DNA from: Avena insularis
Lineage: Eukaryota > Streptophyta > Magnoliopsida > Poales > Poaceae
Reading direction: 5' to 3'
Assembly (NCBI GenBank): GCA_023614405.1
Contig: CM042687.1
Span: 233,022,292 to 233,086,291 of the forward strand
Length of the DNA stretch: 64,000 nt
Shown here: piece by piece, positions 46,380-57,399 of the stretch
How positions within the stretch are numbered: the first letter of the stretch is position 1
How the letters are laid out: each line of letters begins with the position of its first letter
Notes under the pieces: model-generated
What the model was told of the DNA's origin: nothing
Seen by the model: the letters and a program-made list of their open reading frames with translations, nothing else
Database searches by the model: none
Made by a program: the position numbers and the translations under genes

Positions 46380-47324
46380 TTACATCTTGGCTTTCTTGGG
46401 ATCTTGTTGAAACTTCTCTGGACACTTGTCTGCATAATGGCCTAGCTCTTTGCATTTGAAACACATCACTTGGCTATTATCTTTCTTCTTCTTGGGTATC
46501 AATTCTTCTTGTTTATTTCCTTGTTTCTTCTTATTTTCTAGGCAATCACTGGCATAGTGTCCCATTTCTTTGCAATTGTAACATTGCAACTGGCTTATGT
46601 CCTTCTTCTTCTTTTTGGGTCTCTCCAAAGCTAGGAGTTCTTCTAGTTCATGCTCTTCATACTTTACCACAAAGGTGGGAAATCTTTCTCTCTTCTTGGG
46701 GCATTTACTAGAGATATGACCTTCTTCTTCACAAGAGTAGCAACACTTTGTGATCACCTTGGATTTGGTCTTATGATGCATAGTTTTGAATTTGCCTTCA
46801 TCCTTCTTGGTAGAAGTTGTTCCTTCATGAGGGTTTACAAACTGTTGTTGCACTCCACCTTGTTTCCTTTGTTGAACTATGGAATAGATGGGGCATTGGA
46901 CAGGGACATGATTATTTCCTTCACATAAGTAACAAGTAGCTTGGGTTGTGGGGCATTGATTAGCTGGATGTTTCTCTTCACAATTGGGGCATTGATCTTC
47001 ATGCTCTTTCGAAGTGTGATCCTTGTCTCCACAAACATTGCATGCTTGGGTTCCTTCTAAAATATCATCTTTGTCATCCTTGTTGTCACAACCTCCTTTG
47101 GAAGAGTTGTTTCCCATGTTGATCATTTGATCTGTCACCTTATGCAACAATTGGGTTTAGGTTTCCAAAAATCTTTGCATGGTTGGATCTTCCTTACTGG
47201 TGTTGGCTATAAATTGAGTTGTCACTTGGTTCAACTGGTTTTGGGTTACTATGAGTTCCCTCATGTTGGTCTCTTGGTTGTTGTTGTCATCATTCTTGAT
47301 GTTGGAGTTTCTTGGAGAAGTCAT
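46380..47324 (-). pseudogene. Multi-zinc-knuckle (CCHC) gag-like protein of the 4.4-kb-LTR element
   Basis: The start chosen is the ATG at 47324 (MTSPRNSNIKNDDNNNQ). The frame has 314 codons with one in-frame TAA (47157-47159, after residue 55); the next Met starts a clean 256-codon frame at 47150. Residues 1-90 are Asn/Gln-rich with a coil. Then come six Cys/His clusters: two atypical (CNVC at 95, CPNC..H....C at 112) and four canonical CX2CX4HX4C knuckles at about 131 (CYLC), 195 (CYSC), 248 (CYNC) and 288 (CFKC), separated by Lys/Glu-rich linkers. CCHC knuckles bind single-stranded nucleic acid, as in retroviral nucleocapsid. No capsid domain, protease or polymerase is seen. The role is probably RNA packaging with partner-supplied capsid, which is inferred. 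With a single stop and otherwise open frame, decay is slight. Confidence 0.8.
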
Positions 47325-48013
47325 CTGTTTGGGTTGGTTTGGATTAGAATAGGCAAAATATTTCTAAGGGAATAATTCTAATCACACACATCACAATTCA
47401 CACAAGCAATGTGCAACCAATCACAAACAAACATTCCACTCAAACAACAAGTTTCAAGCTTATTTTTAGGCAATAAAATATTTTTGTTACAACACATAAG
47501 TTAGTGTGTTTTAATTTAAACTAAACATGGTGGTTCAACTATATGGTTCACTTGAAATCATTCTATCCTTCTTGGTGGATTCTTCTTGAATGAGATCATG
47601 GTTTCCTTGGGAAAATTCTTGGTCACAAAACTTCAAAGGTGATGATGATTCCCAAGTTGTGTTTCCTTAGTCTTCAAGTCTTGAGCAAGATTTCTTGTCT
47701 CACTTGTAGTCCTTAGTGATATCCAAGGTTGAAGTCCTTGTTGAGAATAAGGTTGAAATCACTTGAAGATGTTGAAGTCATTAGAGTTGATGAAGTCCTT
47801 TGCACATGGTGAAGTCTTTGGTTATGGGGTAGGCTTTATCCATCAAGTTGAAATAGAAGAGATGTAGAGTCAAAACCAAAATGGTTGAGGAAAGAGTTTA
47901 CAAGATTGTTTGTAAATAAGTTTTGTAACAAATACAACTCCTATTTTTCTATGGGGTTTTGTCCAATCTTAGGGTTACAAATCCTACAGGCAACACAATG
48001 CTCTGATACCATC
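47325..48013 (-). other. 5' leader and tRNA-iMet primer site of the 4.4-kb-LTR element
   Basis: The leader has no ORF with a domain. The minus strand reads TGGTATCAGAGC at 48011-48000, two bases from the LTR end at 48014. It is rich in CTTGAAG/GAAGTC-like short repeats (47690-47830), without a clear period. Confidence 0.8.
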
Positions 48014-51000
48014 TGTAAGGTTCCCAACCTTTAATAAGGTAGAGATCCCTGTTTTTACAATGCTAGTCCCTGGATCAATAGCTAGCATCCATAGTTAAGA
48101 TGTAATATCAAGAAACAAAGGTCATAATACAACTTTATAACCCGGAATAAAATAATTTATTACATCTTACATAGCACATTTGGCTATCTCATTACAAAGC
48201 AGCAGAATATAACAATAGCATGGGGTCCTTCATCTTCAAAGTGCCACATGCAGACATGTTGGTTGTAGACTTGTAATCCTAATCATTAAACTTCACTAAT
48301 ATCAAACAAACCTGCAACATAACAAGTTACAGCCACAAGGGTCAATACATTTGAATTGTATTGGCAAGTGATACTATGGTAGTATGGTGGTAACTATCAT
48401 CTATATGCATTTGGCTATGTGGAGCTTAGGCTTGCTTTGCTCAAAATAGATTTTTCCTTATTATTTGAAAACACTAAGTTTTTGCTTGACAAAATCACTC
48501 AAGGCATCTCCCAATAGAAATTGGTGATCCTTTAACCCTTGTTCAACCACAAGTTTTTAACTTAGAAATTGGGATGAGGAGATTTTTGATAGCTTCCATG
48601 TCTTGATGCTCAAATTGTCCTTTGCCAGGGACATGGCTAAGTACTTAGATTTTACACTCTACAGAGGTGGTGCACTTTCCCCACAAGACTTGGTTTCACC
48701 AAGACAAGATCTTTCAGAAGCCTTCCCTTAGACCAGAATGGACGCACTCCAACCTATCATTCGCCTACCACCAACTGTCCATTTGGCTAAGTTATTGCAA
48801 CCTATATGATCCAGGCAGAGCCCATAATGCCAAGTGGCTGCACTTGAAGCTTCTCAACATTTGACATCTCAAATCTCTTTGTTCCTGGGTGGCCATCCAC
48901 AAGTGAGATACACTCGGTAAACCATAGAAATGGGCCTTGTGAACCACTCAACACAAACCATTCCTTCCATTCCACCAAGGTGATTCATTCACTTAGTTGT
49001 TTTATTAAACAAAACACAAGTCCACAGACTTAGAAATATTTCATAGCATGAATATATATTCCACCCTTGTTTTCTACTAGCTAAGCTAAGCATGATAGTA
49101 GTAGGAATCTTAACTGAGGAAATTCTACTAAGGTTTCATCTACTAGGATTTCCCATGGCATAGTTTACACGTAGCCAAATTCCATGCAAGTCCTACTTAG
49201 AAATATCACTAATGCATAGTGAAAATAATGGGACAAAAGTATGAAGCATCACTTGCCTTTTTGGTAGATAGTATAAGTTCACTCCTTGTCCTTGAAACAA
49301 TCACACTCTCCAAGACACTACAATTCAATCAAGCAAGGCACAATTTCAATCTACCAATCAAGCAAAACATCACATAAAATAATAGAAATAAAGCAATGCA
49401 TGCAAGCATGCAAAAGATTTTTTTATTTTAAAAAGTGGTTTCTTATGGTTCATAAACATTTGAAAACACCTAATGGTCATTTTATAAAGTGGAAAAATCA
49501 TTTGCAAAAAGGTTTTACTTCATAAATCATTTTTAAATCAAGTCATTATTTTATGTGGTTGAAAATGCCTTTAGCAAAGCAATAATGTTTTATAGGGTTC
49601 ACAAAATATGTTTTCAAAACATAAAACCTTGTGCTTAGGTTCAGAGAGTTTAAAACAAAACATTTCCCAAAGGTTTTCTTCCAAAACCATTTTTAATAAT
49701 TAAACCATATTTTTATTTGACTAGAAATGGTTTAAATCAAAAGTTTATTCTTTTGCTTCACCAATTATGTTTTTGAAACCACAAATTGATTTCTATGGTC
49801 AGTAGGTTCAAAACACACCATTTGCCAAAGGTTTTATCTCAAAAATCATTTTAGAACAAATTTTATATTCTAAACATGCATACACAAGTTTCTACAAAAC
49901 AATCCATTTAACAAAATAATTTTACTAAACAAAGTGCATGGTCAGAAAGTATTGTGTTGCTGAATCCACTGATATAAATTTTGCAAAATATGGACGTGTG
50001 GTTTGAAAGTTATGAATTTTACAAAATTGAACCTCTAATAGAAAAGTTTCTGTTTTTAAAACGAAGTCTGAGCCACGTGGCTAGTTGCTATTCGCTGGTA
50101 CCGGTTCGTTCAGATCATGCATTGAGGACCGCAGGATTTAAAGTGAATCGTGCGGCGCAGGATCGATCTTACCCCTTCGAGCTAATGTTCTATCGTGACC
50201 ATCTGATCAAAATCCAACGGCGCACAGCACGCTTGCCAACTAGTGGCGGCGCTGGCGGCGGCAGGTGGCGGTGGCGTGTCTGGTGGCGGTGGTTTAGTGA
50301 GTCTAGGAATCGAGGGAGTGAAGGGAGGTGCTCACCGAGTTCGCAGTGTCGTGGGGGAGCTCAAGGTGCCTTCTGTTTGTCGAGGGGCGCGCTGGAGTTG
50401 TAGGGATTGCTCGCCGGAGAGGTGTCTGGCGACGGGCACGTGCTGTCGTCGTCGAGGGCGACGCTACGGAACACGAGGGAGTAAACGGAAGATGCGGTTA
50501 GCTTCGTATGCGAGTCACGGACATGTGTGCATCAAAAGGAGGGCAAGGGGGGTCTGGTCTCACCGGTAGTGTTCGTCGGAGCGGAGGCAGACGGTGGCGA
50601 TGTCGTGCTGCGTCGTTATCGAGGGTTCGCGCCTGGGACGAAGCTGGCGCTACGGGGAGGTTCGCCAGGAGGTGGGGATCATGTGAGCGTGGTCGAGGAG
50701 GCAAGGGGCGGCGAGGGCCTGCCGGAATCGCTGGTGGAGCTCGCCGGAGAAGAGGGTGGTGCAGAGGGGAAATTGAGCAGCCTAGGGGCGCGCTAGGGTG
50801 GGGGACTGAGGGGGAAACGGAGAGGGGATGCTGGCGCTTAAGATAGCATGGTCGCGGGGTGGAGTAATGCAGGCAGTAAAGATTATTGACGCCGGCTTCA
50901 ACGGCTAGAAACAGCGAAGAGGAAAGAGGGGCGCGGTCAGCGGCGGGTGAAGACGATGGTGAGGTGGCGGTGGGGTCGTCTGGCAGCGAGAGAGAGAGTG

Positions 51001-52417
51001 TGGGGGTAGGGTCCATCGATCAGTTGCTGAGCGGGTGCAGGCGATGGTGCGAATCGTTTTCTCGCGGGGTGGGTAGATGGGCTAACTGGGCCTTAGTGGG
51101 CTGCCAGATGGGTTGGGTCTGTTTTATATTTTTTTGTACTGTTTTGCTTTTCTTTTTCTATCCTTATTTTTCTGTTTTGATTTTGTTTAATCTATTCAAA
51201 CACTCATTTGAATTCAAATCTTTGCCTAATTTTGTGAAGAATCAAATGCTGATTAATAGTATATTCTGAAGTCAATTTTGGGAATAAAACTTTATTCTTT
51301 TGGGGTCTTTTAATTATTTAAATTAGGCCATTGTATTTACTCAAATAAGATTTAATAATATTTTCAAACACCATTTAAATTCTTAAACCTTCCAAATCTT
51401 TTCAGTAGGTTTTTATTTGTTTAATAGGGGGTCAAATAATTCATCTTGAATTATTTGGAAAGTATTTAATATGATTCATAAATCATTTGAATTGGGTATT
51501 TGTTTTAATTCCTATGGAATTAAATATAGTTTTAGTTCCCTAAATTTTATTTGGAAGATTTATTTTATTTAAGTTAATTAAACAACTTTTATTCCACTTG
51601 GGTAAATTCCAAAATACTATTTTCTCATGCATTATATAATTATTCTTATTAGAGATTTGTCTTTATTAAAATAGGGATAGAATGGTTAATGCCATTTTAT
51701 TTTATTTTGGAAATTCTTTATCCTTTTATTTTATTTGGATTTGGATTCTATTCATTCCATTTGCTTAATGGATTAGGCCAAGATTTAATTTGGTCTTTAA
51801 ATAATCCTTATTTAATATTTCTTTCTTCATCTTATAAAATCTATATCTTTTTATTTATAAAACCAAACTTGGTGATTCCAATTTGTAAAATCTTATTTGA
51901 TATTTATTTATACTTTTAAATATCTTTAGGGTTATTTGCTCACCTTTTGGTATGGATTTATAGATAGGTTCTTTATTAGCTTTGGAAAATTAAATATCCT
52001 TATCTTATTAAATTCATAAGATTTTATCTATGGCTCCAAATTAAGTGAAACCAATTTATATGGTTTTATAATATTTCCATTTGTCATTCTTAATCATTTT
52101 GAAATGTTTGATGATAAATTTTTATATGGATCAAATCCATAGGTTTGGAGATAACTTGGAAATGATTTTATCCCATTAGGGTTTAGGGTTTGGATTTATT
52201 TTCCAAGTGTTTAAATTTCCATATGCATTTTATGAGGAATGCATTCCACTTGATTTGAATTTAGTTGGATTCAAATGTTAACCAAAGTTTGTTCAAGATG
52301 GGATTTTTAAGTTTCCATTTAGAAACAAAGTTTCTTTTCACCCTGATTTTCAACAATAATTTATTTTGTTTATTTATTTTTCACATTACAAGATTTGGAA
52401 AATCTTGGGATGTGACA
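48014..52417 (-). repeat. 4.4-kb LTR, right copy (5' LTR)
   Basis: 4404 bp, same ends as the left copy. By eye the two copies differ at a low rate, mostly single substitutions in AT-rich parts and small indels in the GC-rich part (for example near 50390-50450 and 50580-50630). This indicates fairly recent insertion compared with the other elements here. Confidence 0.93.
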
Positions 52418-52865
52418 AATGGTGGTGGTGGCTACAGACGGTTTCGTGGAGATTTGATCGGGTGCTTAGGGTTTCTGCATCGGGGGCTTCTTATAGGAAA
52501 AGGGGGAGGCCGAGGCGGTGGCTAGAGGGGCCACACCCCTCCCAGGCGCGGGCCCACCCCTGGACACGCCTAGGGGGGGTCTGGCTACCCTGGCCTGCTT
52601 CCCCGTCTCATCTCTGGACTTCTTGTTCCCCACGAAAAGTAATTGACTTTGACGTTTGTCCCATCCAATTTCGAGAATATTTCTTTACTAACTTTTTTGG
52701 AACCAAAAACAGTAGAAAACAGGCAACTGGCACTGTGGCAACTTGTTAATAGGTTAGTACCAAAAAACATGTAAAAAGCACCTTAAAATTTAGATAAAGC
52801 AAAGAAAAGTAGATACTAAACAAGCATGGAGCATCAAAAATTATAGATACGTTTCCGACATATCA
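52418..52865 (-). repeat. Athila-lineage 5' LTR, outer part (minus strand)
   Basis: Read on the minus strand from 52865 it starts TGATATGTCGGAAACG and follows the LTR start at 14787/34986 (ATTTTTGATGCTCCATGC, CAGTTGCCTGTTTTCTACTG). It includes a TATA-like CCTATAAGAAG (52485-52494), and ends at 52418 against the large element. Together with 40708-41803 it makes one LTR. The MULE relic begins directly at 52866. Confidence 0.85.
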
Positions 52866-55158
52866 TGGGGCTGGCATTACACTTGATGACTTGGGTCTCG
52901 ACGTAGACGAGGTGATACATGACCATGTAGATCCTATAATTTCGGTTGGCACCGAGTTCAGCAGCATGCATGGGTTCAGGATGTCATTCAGGCATTTTTG
53001 TATCAAGGGGGAGTTCGATGTTCATAGACTGAAGAACACTGCCCAGAGGTATGAGGCCGTTTGCAGGTTAAAGTGGAAGAATGGATAGGTGGTGATACCT
53101 TGTCCGTGGAGGATCACAGCCAGAACCCTATCCGCGTCAAAGGCAATTAGGGTATCCTAGCAATGAATGGAGCAAACCATTTCAACTTTATCATGTTTCA
53201 CTCTATAATATAAGTAAAGTTGATGTGCAAGATCTATCTGGCAACTCCGCTTATGCTTTAAATTAATCTGTTTTGCAGGTGAACAAATTGGGCCTTCCCC
53301 ACATGTCTGCGACAGGGAGCATGCTAAAATCCTCGATGGCTGATACGGAGTGGGTGGCTTTACAAGCTATGTCCATACTAAAGCATAACAGTAGGGAGAC
53401 CGTGAAGAATATTCAGAATAAACTCGTTGCTCAGTACAACATTGTCCTACCGTATTACACAGTTTGGAAAGGTAAAGAGAAAGCTCTGAAAATCTTGCAT
53501 GGGGATTGGACTAATAGCTTCAGAATGCTGTACAACTTCATGGCTGAGGTATAGGTTACGTGTCTAGGGAGTGTTGTGGAGATCGACACTAAATCGGAAG
53601 GTGGTAAATTTATTTCAACAGATTTTTCAAGGCGCTTAAACCTCGCATCCAGGAATTCAAGGACAGATGTAGGCCATTTCTGAGCATAGACAGTACTGTC
53701 TTAACTAGCAAATGGAAAGGCTTCCTAGCATATGCTACAACATTGGATGGTCATAACTGGATGTTCCTAGCATTCGGGCTGTTCGATACAGATACAGAGG
53801 AAAATTGGGTCTGGTATATGAGGCAGCTCAGGAGATCAATAGGACAAATGGATCTATTGGCTATATCCACAAATGCATGGAAAGGGCTGATGAATGCAAT
53901 GAAGGGGGTGTTCCCGCGAGCTAGGTAGAGAATTCCATGCCCACCTGATGCTCAACCTGTACAGGCACTACACAGGCAGCGTATTTGGTTACATGTTTGC
54001 TGCTAGATCTTATAGAGCTAGGCGCTGCAAATATTTCATTATCAAGTTTTTTGCGGAAGCCCCATATCTTCCCTAGTACTTGGCCACACATCATTCGGAG
54101 CTATGGAACAGGAGTCAGTTCAACCCTGACATCAAAGTTGATTACATAAACAACAACCTAGCTGAATGTTGAATAAATAGGTGAAGGACATAAAAGTCCG
54201 TCCTGTACATATGTTGATGGACGGCATATGAGGTATGATCATGAAGTTGTTAAATATAAGGAGAGAGATTGGTCGGAGACTTAGAGGCGATATGCTACCG
54301 CCTGTTGTACAACAACTGCATAAGAGAAGCTGAGGGCTTGGTTATCTTAGGGTTCTCCCGTCAAACAACAACCGCTATGAGGTGGTTGATATGTCCAAAA
54401 ACGACCACAAGGATTTTGTGAACATCGGCGGGAATGCACCTGCTTAGAGTGGCAGCATACCGGGAAACCATGCTACCACGCATTGGTCTGCTTGGTGAAT
54501 AAAATAACTTTTACCACATTTGGATCAATATTTGTCTAACTACTCTCTGGAAAAGTTTAGAGATATGTACGCTGGTTCCGTCGAGCCGTGTACAGACCCA
54601 TCTCAGTGGCCTCAAGTCCAACCGAGTTTTGATCTATGCCATCCAGTAACAAAAAGGGGCGGAGGTAGACCACAGGTGAAGAGGTTTAAGAATTTTCTGG
54701 AGAGGGCGGCTTCAGCTTTTAGTGGTAGCAAGAAGGGCAAAAACCGATGCAAGTCTTGCCGTCTTATAGGCCATATAGCAGCAGGGTGTCCTCTTAATGC
54801 ACCCAAACCTAGGTATGAGATGGTACCTATACAAAAAAAATCGGTTGTACTTTGTAGATATTAGGTGCTTAACCGTGTCCTGTTTTTAGACAAGAAGCGC
54901 AAGGTAAGAAACATGACTGCAGACTCGGTGATTTTGTTGCGGGAAGAAAATCAAAACGAGTGGAGTGATGAGGCTGAACACGATAATGATGCTGATTGGC
55001 CTCACTTGCCTTGACCCGGAGATGCAAAGTATGTGAAGGTAAGAAAGATGGCACTCGAAAAGAGGAGGAAGGCGGGCAATGAAGAAGACAGAGGACACCG
55101 AGGCAAAGAAGTGACACCCAGGAAAGGTAAGAAGGCTGGCACCAAAGAAGCACAGTAA
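52866..55158 (+). pseudogene. Mutator-like (MULE/MURA) transposase relic
   Basis: Segments in family order, in several frames. The MuDR DNA-binding domain (FSSMHGFRMSFRHF, AVCRLKWKNG, then CPWRI) lies at 52940-53115. The linker LGLPHMSATGSML to WTNSFRMLYNFMAEV is at 53280-53550. The MULE catalytic domain (RPFLSIDSTVL with the first Asp, WMFLAFGLFDTDTEENW, then ISTNAWKGL, where Asn stands at the usual second Asp) is at 53620-53930. NNNLAEC.INR follows near 54150, and a CCHC knuckle, CKSCRLIGHIAAGC, near 54750. An acidic/basic tail ends at 55158. Stops occur at about 53085, 53550, 53925 and in 54070-54300. The N-terminus was cut by the LTR at 52865. The second catalytic residue is lost, so the protein is inactive. 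MURA binds terminal inverted repeats; none was recognised here. Confidence 0.85.
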
Positions 55159-55559
55159 TGTGTTGATGTCGAACCTGTCTATGTATTGTGTAAAATTCTT
55201 GAGTTGTGTTCGTGGGAATTGTCGGGCGAAACAAGCGTGTAGAGGTGTCTTAAGACAATATGAGTTATTTCATGTTATCGTACTTATCCGTTCAGTGACT
55301 ATGTAATCCCGCTCTCATAGCGATTTGAGATTTGGTAATGGCTGAAGACACTTGTTGAAGCCAAAATTGTGAATGTGCCACTACTATCTATACAGTCGCA
55401 TCACCGAAGCCGATGGGGATTGCTTCTCTAGTTCGATGGATGATAGTGGCACATACATAATTTACATAAGCGCTTACTGGTTGCGCTAGTCGGATTAAAT
55501 ACTTGTTTTTAGCATTACACTTATTAAAATGTTCTGAGCTAAAAATAGGTTCTAAGCTG
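55159..55559. other. Unassigned stretch with a short inverted repeat
   Basis: No ORF with a domain. ATGTGCCACTACTATC (55372) and GATAGTGGCACATAC (55444) form an imperfect inverted pair about 60 bases apart. Its purpose is unknown; it could be a MULE or MITE remnant. Confidence 0.4.
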
Positions 55560-56192
55560 CTATAATCCCACGAAGCAACAATTTATTTCAGCTACTGGAA
55601 AACACCATGGCAACATAAACAACAAAGGAAAAAGATAATACCCAGATAATGAGGAAATTGTTTCCATTTTTCGCCTAATCTTTAGCTCATCTATCTCACC
55701 AGCTTGCTTCGGCAACTTAGCCTGCACGCCTCCTCCCTGCTCCTGCCTCCCCTTCATCTGGCAAAGCTCCTGGATCTCTAGCTCCAGCGCACTAATCTCC
55801 TCCTTCTTGTCCCACACAGCATCACGAAGATCCTGAACAAGCTCCTTCTGAAAACCTATAAGGGGCTTTTCGATCCACACAAACTTGTCACATCCTAGTC
55901 CCCTCCCTTCCTGCGAACAATAGAAGCAAACAAACAAAAAATTACATAATGGTTCCTGGATCGTGTTACCAACTACACGTAGCATACGAGGTTACCGCTC
56001 TGATGCTGCAGTTGCTGAATTTTCCTGCACTATTTTTCCTGCAGTATTATCGTCGGTCCAAGAAATCCATCTTGACATCTTCTCACCGCACAAACACAAC
56101 ATCTCGGGGTAGTAATCGTAGGGTGTCTTCTGGTACCTGATGGGGGCACCCGCCTGGCGGCATGGAGCCGACCCTGATTCCGCCCGAGACAA
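55560..56192 (-). CDS. GRF-type zinc-finger protein, two-exon model (uncertain)
   Basis: Exon 1 starts at the Met at 56192 (MSRAESGSAPCRQ) and contains the start of a plant GRF-type zinc finger: APIRYQKTPYDYYPEMLCLCG and MSRWISWTDDN. Exon 2 (from about 55920) continues the motif as GRGLGCDKFVWIEKP, then LVQDLRDAVWDKKEEISALE, a coiled coil, and an end at 55560. GRF fingers bind single-stranded nucleic acid and use CxC...C...C. The two parts lie in different frames with 50-130 bases between them. A pyrimidine-rich run ending TTGTTCGCAG, read on the minus strand, is a good acceptor at about 55914; donor choice is unclear, and the third Cys (usually in RRYYxC) depends on it. Small plant GRF proteins of this shape are common in grass repeat regions, so it may be a captured fragment and not a working gene. 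Confidence 0.55.
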
Positions 56193-56532
56193 ACTTCATG
56201 AGCCGCGAGCCATGGGCTAGGGGAGTGAGGGCAGAGGAAAGAGAGGACAGTGGAGGAGTCTTGGATGTCAGAGCAGGGGAACGGTGAAGCTTGATTTATC
56301 CCACCCAGTAACTCGAGGATAATCCTACCATCCACTTTGGGCTGACAAGTGGGGATCCTCCAAAGCTCGTGCCTTCGTTGTTCAAAGGCCCTTTCGTGCT
56401 CATTGACCGAATTTTTTTGGCCTCATGCCCGCCTACATATCGCTGGGAGGCCTTGCTGAGTAGCCGTCACAAGACTGGTCCCACAGTTTTCCACCCTACC
56501 CATACACCCTGTATCAAGAAAAATCTGCCTTC
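56193..56532. other. Spacer between divergent gene models
   Basis: This lies between the minus-strand GRF model and the plus-strand ORF at 56533. It could hold promoters for both. No clear TATA box in both directions was found. Confidence 0.35.
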
Positions 56533-56940
56533 ATGGCTCGTGGTGGCAGATCCATCTACTCCAGCGCTCGTGGTCAGGCTCGCCACGGCGGATCCACCCC
56601 TAGATCCTACCGTCGCGGTATAAAATGGCCATGGTTTCTTGAGCCGAACGGCTACAGTGCATCTCCAAGCTCGGTCCCACCTATCTGCAGACGCACTGCT
56701 GCGGCGTCGAGCTCGAGCAGGAGCCGCCAGGAGCGAAGGGGCTCGATCGTTGCCACCCCCGTCCCCTTCATCATTATTGATTCCGACAAGGATGAGGATG
56801 ACGACGAAGCAATGCAGAATGCCATTGAAGCCTCCTCGGCGAAGGGCAAGCCACGTGCGGGATTGGATGTCGCTAGGAATGGCGTGGAGGGGTCACCAAT
56901 CGAGGAGGACTCTGATGACAGTGGCGTGATCTGGGTTTAG
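56533..56940 (+). CDS. Hypothetical acidic protein, 135 codons
   Basis: The start is the ATG at 56533 (MARGGRSIYSSARGQARHGG); the N-terminus is basic and Arg/Gly/Ser-rich. The middle has a Ser/Arg cluster (AAASSSSRSRQERR), followed by PFIIIDSDKDEDDDEAMQN and a tail with EEDSDDSGVIWV. The basic-then-acidic layout and low complexity suggest a nuclear or nucleic-acid-associated protein, but no domain is recognised. An upstream Met in another frame (56369) is not preferred. It is divergent from the GRF model at 56192. I cannot exclude a chance ORF. Confidence 0.35.
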   Translation: MARGGRSIYSSARGQARHGGSTPRSYRRGIKWPWFLEPNGYSASPSSVPPICRRTAAASSSSRSRQERRGSIVATPVPFIIIDSDKDEDDDEAMQNAIEASSAKGKPRAGLDVARNGVEGSPIEEDSDDSGVIWV

Positions 56941-57399
56941 ATGTTGTTTAGGTTGGTTGCAATTTCGGTTCTGTTTAATGGGAGTACAATTATTGTAATG
57001 GGTTTGGCAGGCTGCAATGGGAATTATGGATAGATGTGTTCAACGCAGTAACAGGTGCTCGTGCTTCCACAATAGAAATTGTGTATGTGCCCTTTGCATG
57101 TGGCATAATCCATGTAGATTTCGCTTAAACAAACCGGCAAAATCAGATTACCACCATCAGACAAAATAAGCAAAGAAAGGCATAAGATAGAGGAACAGAC
57201 GCCCAATTTGTTCCGAGCAGACACTACTAGTTCAGACTTTAGACCACTTGGTCGACAAATACTATTACATTTTGTCCCGAGGATTCAACTGAAAATCCAC
57301 GGACATGCTTCAGCTTGGGCTCCTACTAGTTCAGACTTCAGACCACTTGGTCGACAAATACTATTACAATTAATAGTAGGGACCTTAGTCTAAAAAAAC
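56941..57399. other. Unassigned stretch with a 40-bp direct repeat
   Basis: CTAGTTCAGACTT(T/C)AGACC plus ACTTGGTCGACAAATACTA occurs at about 57228 and again at about 57330, 102 bases apart. It lies just past the 3' ends of two convergent gene models. No gene is seen here. Confidence 0.6.

Larger units (their letters stand above)
41875..52417 (-). mobile_element. Non-autonomous LTR retrotransposon with 4.4-kb LTRs (LARD-like)
   Basis: Two almost identical direct repeats (41875-46270 and 48014-52417) flank an interior of only 1743 bases. The minus strand has a tRNA-iMet primer site next to the right LTR (48011-48000) and a purine tract AAGGGTGGTAG next to the left LTR (46271-46285), so transcription runs on the minus strand. 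The interior encodes one zinc-knuckle protein and no enzyme. LTRs longer than the interior, with no pol, fit the class described in barley and relatives as large retrotransposon derivatives (Sukkula is one). Whether this is a named family I cannot say. It inserted in the LTR of the minus-strand Athila element; no clean target duplication is seen because the left edge is rearranged. Confidence 0.85.

Noticed and set aside
46650..47375. Plus-strand ORFs opposite the zinc-knuckle gene
   Set aside because: They are antisense shadows of the minus-strand frame, which has regular CCHC spacing.
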